From Pseudomonadota bacterium (lineage in GTDB: Bacteria > Pseudomonadota > Alphaproteobacteria > Sphingomonadales > Sphingomonadaceae), in the NCBI GenBank assembly GCA_963205175.1, contig CAUJIW010000196.1, positions 1 through 35,888 on the forward strand: a stretch of DNA of 35,888 nt, written 5' to 3'. This document shows, piece by piece, positions 33,463 through 35,888 of the stretch. Made by a program: the position numbers and the translations under genes. The notes below the pieces were generated by a model. The model searched no databases. It saw only the letters and a list, made by a program, of their open reading frames with translations, and had not been told where the DNA came from. The number at the start of each line of letters is the position of its first letter. The stretch's first letter is position 1.

Positions 33463-33567
33463 CGACCCCGTCCACCTTGATTTACCCCGCCGACCTGTTC
33501 AACCTGCGGTAATCAGCCGCCCCGCCACAGACAACAAGCAGGCTGGGGGCACAGGGGGAGAATGCGC

Positions 33568-35238
33568 ATGTTCACACGCCGGTCGGTGGTGACGGGAATG
33601 GCGGGCGCCGTGATGGCGGCACCGCTGGCGGGCAACAGCAGCTGGGCGGCCAGACCGCAGCGCCGGCCGAACCTGCTGCTCATCCTGGCTGACGACATGG
33701 GGTTTGCCGACCTCGGCTGCTACGGCTCGGAGATCCCCACCCCGCACATCGACAGCCTGGCCGCCGCGGGCCTGCGCTTCACCAACTTCCACACCGCCGC
33801 CACCTGCTCGCCGACCCGCGCGATGCTGCTCACCGGCCAGGACAACCACCGGGTCGGCCTGGGCAACATGCTGGAGATCATGGCCGACAACCAGTTCGGC
33901 CGGCCGGGCTACGAGGGCTACCTCAACGACCGGGCGACCACCGTCGCCACCCGGCTGACCGCCGCCGGGTACACCTGCCTGATGGCCGGCAAGTGGCACC
34001 TGGGGCAGCGGCCGGCCAGCCTGCCGGTGGCGCGCGGCTTCAAGCGGTCGGTGGCGCTGATGGAAAGCGGGGCGGACAATTTCCAGGCCAAGCCCTATCT
34101 GCCGCAGAACCGCGAGGTGCACTGGTACGAGGACAGCAAGCGCATCGACCTGCCGCCAGACTTTTATTCCTCGGACTATTACACCAGCCGGCTGATCGAG
34201 TTCATCGACGCCGAGCGCGCCAGCGGCAAGCCGTTCTTCGCCTATCTGCCGTTCCAGGCGGTGCATTACCCGCATCAGGCCCCCACGGCGCTGATCGAGA
34301 AATATCTGCCGGCCTATGAGGCGGGCTACGAGGCCGTGCGGCAGATGCGGTACGACAAGCTGGTGATGCTGGGACTGATGCCGGCCGGCCTCAATTTCCT
34401 TGCCGACCCGAGCATCGCCGCCTGGGCCGACCTGCCGGCCGACGAGCGCCGGCGCCGGGTGCGCCAGATGGCGGTCTATGCGGCCATGCTGGACTCGATG
34501 GACAGCAATATCGGCCGACTGCTCGACTATCTGCGCACCACCAGCCAGCTCGACAACACCCTGATCCTGTTCATGAGCGACAATGGCGCCGACGCCGCCG
34601 AACTCGACCGCGTGTTCAAGGACTATTACGCCAAGAATTTCGACCTCTCGACCGACCGGCTGGGAGAGCCCGGCAGCTATTCCAACTACGGATCGGGCTG
34701 GGCCCGGGCGTCCTCCACGCCGCTGCGTGCCTTCAAGAGCTCAGCCTACGAAGGTGGCATGCGGGTGCCGCTGATCATCCGGCCGACCGCCGCCATGGCC
34801 GCCCGCACCACCGACGCCTTCGGCTACGTTACCGACATCACCCCCACCCTGCTCGATGCCGCCGGCCTCCCGGCCGTGGGCGACCTCGATGGCCAATCGC
34901 TGCTGCCGCTGGTCGATGGCCGGTTGGGGCGCATACATGGTCCCGACGAAGTCATCGCCTACGAGCTGGCGGGCTCGGTGGCGGTGTTCCAGGGCGACTA
35001 CAAGCTGACCCGCAATGTGCCGCCACTGGGCGATCGCCAGTGGCAGCTGTTCAACCTGGCTGACGATCCGACGGAGACCACCGACCTCGCCGCCGGCATG
35101 CCCGACCTGCTTCAGCGGCTGCAGCAGGCTTACGCCGACTATGCCGCGCGCGTCGGCCTCGTCGAGGTGCCGGCGGACTATAATCCGCTGGTTCAGGTCG
35201 GCCGCAACATCGGCCGGGTCGGCCACGACCACCACTGA
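33568..35238 (+). CDS. Tat-exported arylsulfatase (sulfatase family)
   Basis: 556-aa sulfatase that hydrolyses sulfate esters, probably in the periplasm. The N-terminus has a twin-arginine signal (FTRRSVVTG, then a hydrophobic stretch ending SSWA near residue 27). The alkaline-phosphatase-like fold follows with metal-binding Asp42-Asp43 (LLLILADDMGFADLG). The Cys-type modification site is CSPTR at 80-84, where Cys80 would become formylglycine. GKWHLGQ and MSDNGAD supply further catalytic and calcium ligands. The ATG at 33568 is chosen because GGGGGAG lies 7 nt upstream; the ATG at 33562 is too close to it. A formylglycine-generating enzyme is needed for activity but is not in the window. The Tat signal agrees with cytosolic maturation before export. 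Confidence 0.93.
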   Translation: MFTRRSVVTGMAGAVMAAPLAGNSSWAARPQRRPNLLLILADDMGFADLGCYGSEIPTPHIDSLAAAGLRFTNFHTAATCSPTRAMLLTGQDNHRVGLGNMLEIMADNQFGRPGYEGYLNDRATTVATRLTAAGYTCLMAGKWHLGQRPASLPVARGFKRSVALMESGADNFQAKPYLPQNREVHWYEDSKRIDLPPDFYSSDYYTSRLIEFIDAERASGKPFFAYLPFQAVHYPHQAPTALIEKYLPAYEAGYEAVRQMRYDKLVMLGLMPAGLNFLADPSIAAWADLPADERRRRVRQMAVYAAMLDSMDSNIGRLLDYLRTTSQLDNTLILFMSDNGADAAELDRVFKDYYAKNFDLSTDRLGEPGSYSNYGSGWARASSTPLRAFKSSAYEGGMRVPLIIRPTAAMAARTTDAFGYVTDITPTLLDAAGLPAVGDLDGQSLLPLVDGRLGRIHGPDEVIAYELAGSVAVFQGDYKLTRNVPPLGDRQWQLFNLADDPTETTDLAAGMPDLLQRLQQAYADYAARVGLVEVPADYNPLVQVGRNIGRVGHDHH

Positions 35239-35323
35239 AACCCACGAGATGCGGGGGCCGTGGCGCCCCGGCCAGCAGACCGCCGGCCGACCTTGGTAGA
35301 GCGCGGCACAAAAGCGGTTTGAC

Positions 35324-35337
35324 GCGCGGGCCCGCGC
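35324..35337. other. 14-bp perfect palindrome upstream of the fumarase gene
   Basis: GCGCGGG followed directly by CCCGCGC is fully self-complementary with no spacer, 75 nt before the fumarase ATG. It could be an operator or simply GC-rich chance. The rest of the 174-nt gap after the arylsulfatase holds a weak GGGGC/GCCCC hairpin at 35254-35269 and no gene. Confidence 0.35.
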
Positions 35338-35412
35338 ACGGCAAAGGCTTGGCCGCGAGAGCGGGCGCCATCCGCGAGGCCCCCCGCCGCGACTGTGAAG
35401 GTGAGGACGACC

Positions 35413-35888
35413 ATGACCGTGATCCGTCAAGACGATGTCATTGAATCGGTGGCCGATGCGCTGCAGTACATCAGCTACTTCCACCCGATGGACTATATCC
35501 GTGCGCTGGGCCGGGCCTATGAGCTGGAAGCCTCGCCGGCCGCCAAGGACGCCATCGCCCAGATCCTCACCAACAGCCGCATGTGCGCCGAGGGTCACCG
35601 GCCGATCTGCCAGGACACCGGCCTCGTCGTCGTCTTCGTCAAGGTCGGCATGAATGTCCGCTGGGACGCCACCATGAGCCTGGAGGAGATGATCAACGAA
35701 GGCGTCCGCCGGGCCTATATGAACCCGGAAAACCGCCTGCGCGCCTCGATCGTCGCCGACCCGGCGTTTGGCCGCAAGAACACCAGGGATAATACGCCGG
35801 CGGTCATTCACACCCAGATCGTGCCCGGCGACCATGTGGAGATCGCCGTTGCCGCCAAGGGTGGCGGCTCGGAGAACAAGTCCAAGTT
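35413..35888 (+). CDS. Class I fumarate hydratase, 5' part (runs off the window)
   Basis: The first 158 codons of a fumarase that continues past the right edge. Class I fumarases are oxygen-sensitive [4Fe-4S] enzymes that interconvert fumarate and malate in the TCA cycle. The N-terminal iron-sulfur ligand motif GHRPICQDTG (61-70, Cys66) is followed by VFVKVGMNV, NPENRLRASIVADP, RKNTRDNTPAVIHTQIVPGD and AAKGGGSENKSK. These are diagnostic of the fused single-chain class I enzyme. The ATG is preceded by a GTGAGGACGACC leader with GAGG about 7 nt upstream. Full length should be about 500-550 residues, but the remainder is not seen. Confidence 0.94.
   Translation, partial: MTVIRQDDVIESVADALQYISYFHPMDYIRALGRAYELEASPAAKDAIAQILTNSRMCAEGHRPICQDTGLVVVFVKVGMNVRWDATMSLEEMINEGVRRAYMNPENRLRASIVADPAFGRKNTRDNTPAVIHTQIVPGDHVEIAVAAKGGGSENKSK

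Noticed and set aside
32072..33475. A 467-codon minus-strand frame opposite the omega-aminotransferase
   Set aside because: No domain pattern, while the plus strand shows all class III aminotransferase motifs and a good ribosome site.

Overview
The window is a GC-rich chromosomal stretch that reads as an alphaproteobacterium. Evidence for this is the pcm-like/tolC/popZ gene order, a PopZ polar-organising protein with the typical N-terminal helix, a TGCGAAT-type Fur box, and dense operons with ATGA overlaps. I cannot name the genus. Nearly all of the sequence is coding. I see no phage, transposon, CRISPR array or rRNA.

Layout. (1) 1-8.0 kb, all on the minus strand: a Pcm-like methyltransferase, a TolC-family outer-membrane protein, PopZ, a secreted S9 peptidase, a small DUF486 membrane protein and valyl-tRNA synthetase. 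(2) 8.2 kb: a tRNA-Cys gene on the plus strand, followed by a repeat-rich convergent gap. (3) 8.5-15.7 kb, minus strand: an eight-gene iron-uptake operon, exbB-exbD-tonB-TonB-dependent receptor-FMN hydroxy-acid oxidase-PiuC dioxygenase-MsrQ/ferric-reductase-like haem membrane protein-PepSY protein. The genes overlap or lie within 15 nt of each other, behind a perfect 7-1-7 Fur box. (4) 16-19.7 kb: fdhD (minus), a soluble globin-coupled chemoreceptor (plus) and UDP-glucose dehydrogenase (plus). (5) 19.8-33.4 kb: a polyamine (putrescine) uptake and catabolism island. It holds a Pot-type ABC transporter, two gamma-glutamylpolyamine synthetase paralogues, a PuuB-like oxidase, a PuuD-like hydrolase and three class III aminotransferases, one of which is divergently transcribed. 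(6) 33.6-35.9 kb, plus strand: a Tat-exported arylsulfatase and the 5' part of a class I fumarase that runs off the window.

How it works together. The iron operon encodes its own energiser (ExbBD-TonB), an outer-membrane ferric-siderophore receptor, and four accessory proteins that could process or reduce the ligand after entry. The hydroxy-acid oxidase in it has the flavin and catalytic residues but appears to lack two substrate-carboxylate-binding residues, so this operon is the best candidate for undescribed chemistry. The polyamine island is self-contained: import by PotFGHI, gamma-glutamylation (PuuA), oxidation (PuuB), hydrolysis of gamma-glutamyl-GABA (PuuD), and transamination either directly (SpuC-like) or of the omega-amino acid product. 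Fumarase at the right edge is a TCA-cycle gene and is not obviously linked to this island.

All function calls come from reading motifs and gene order. No database search was run.
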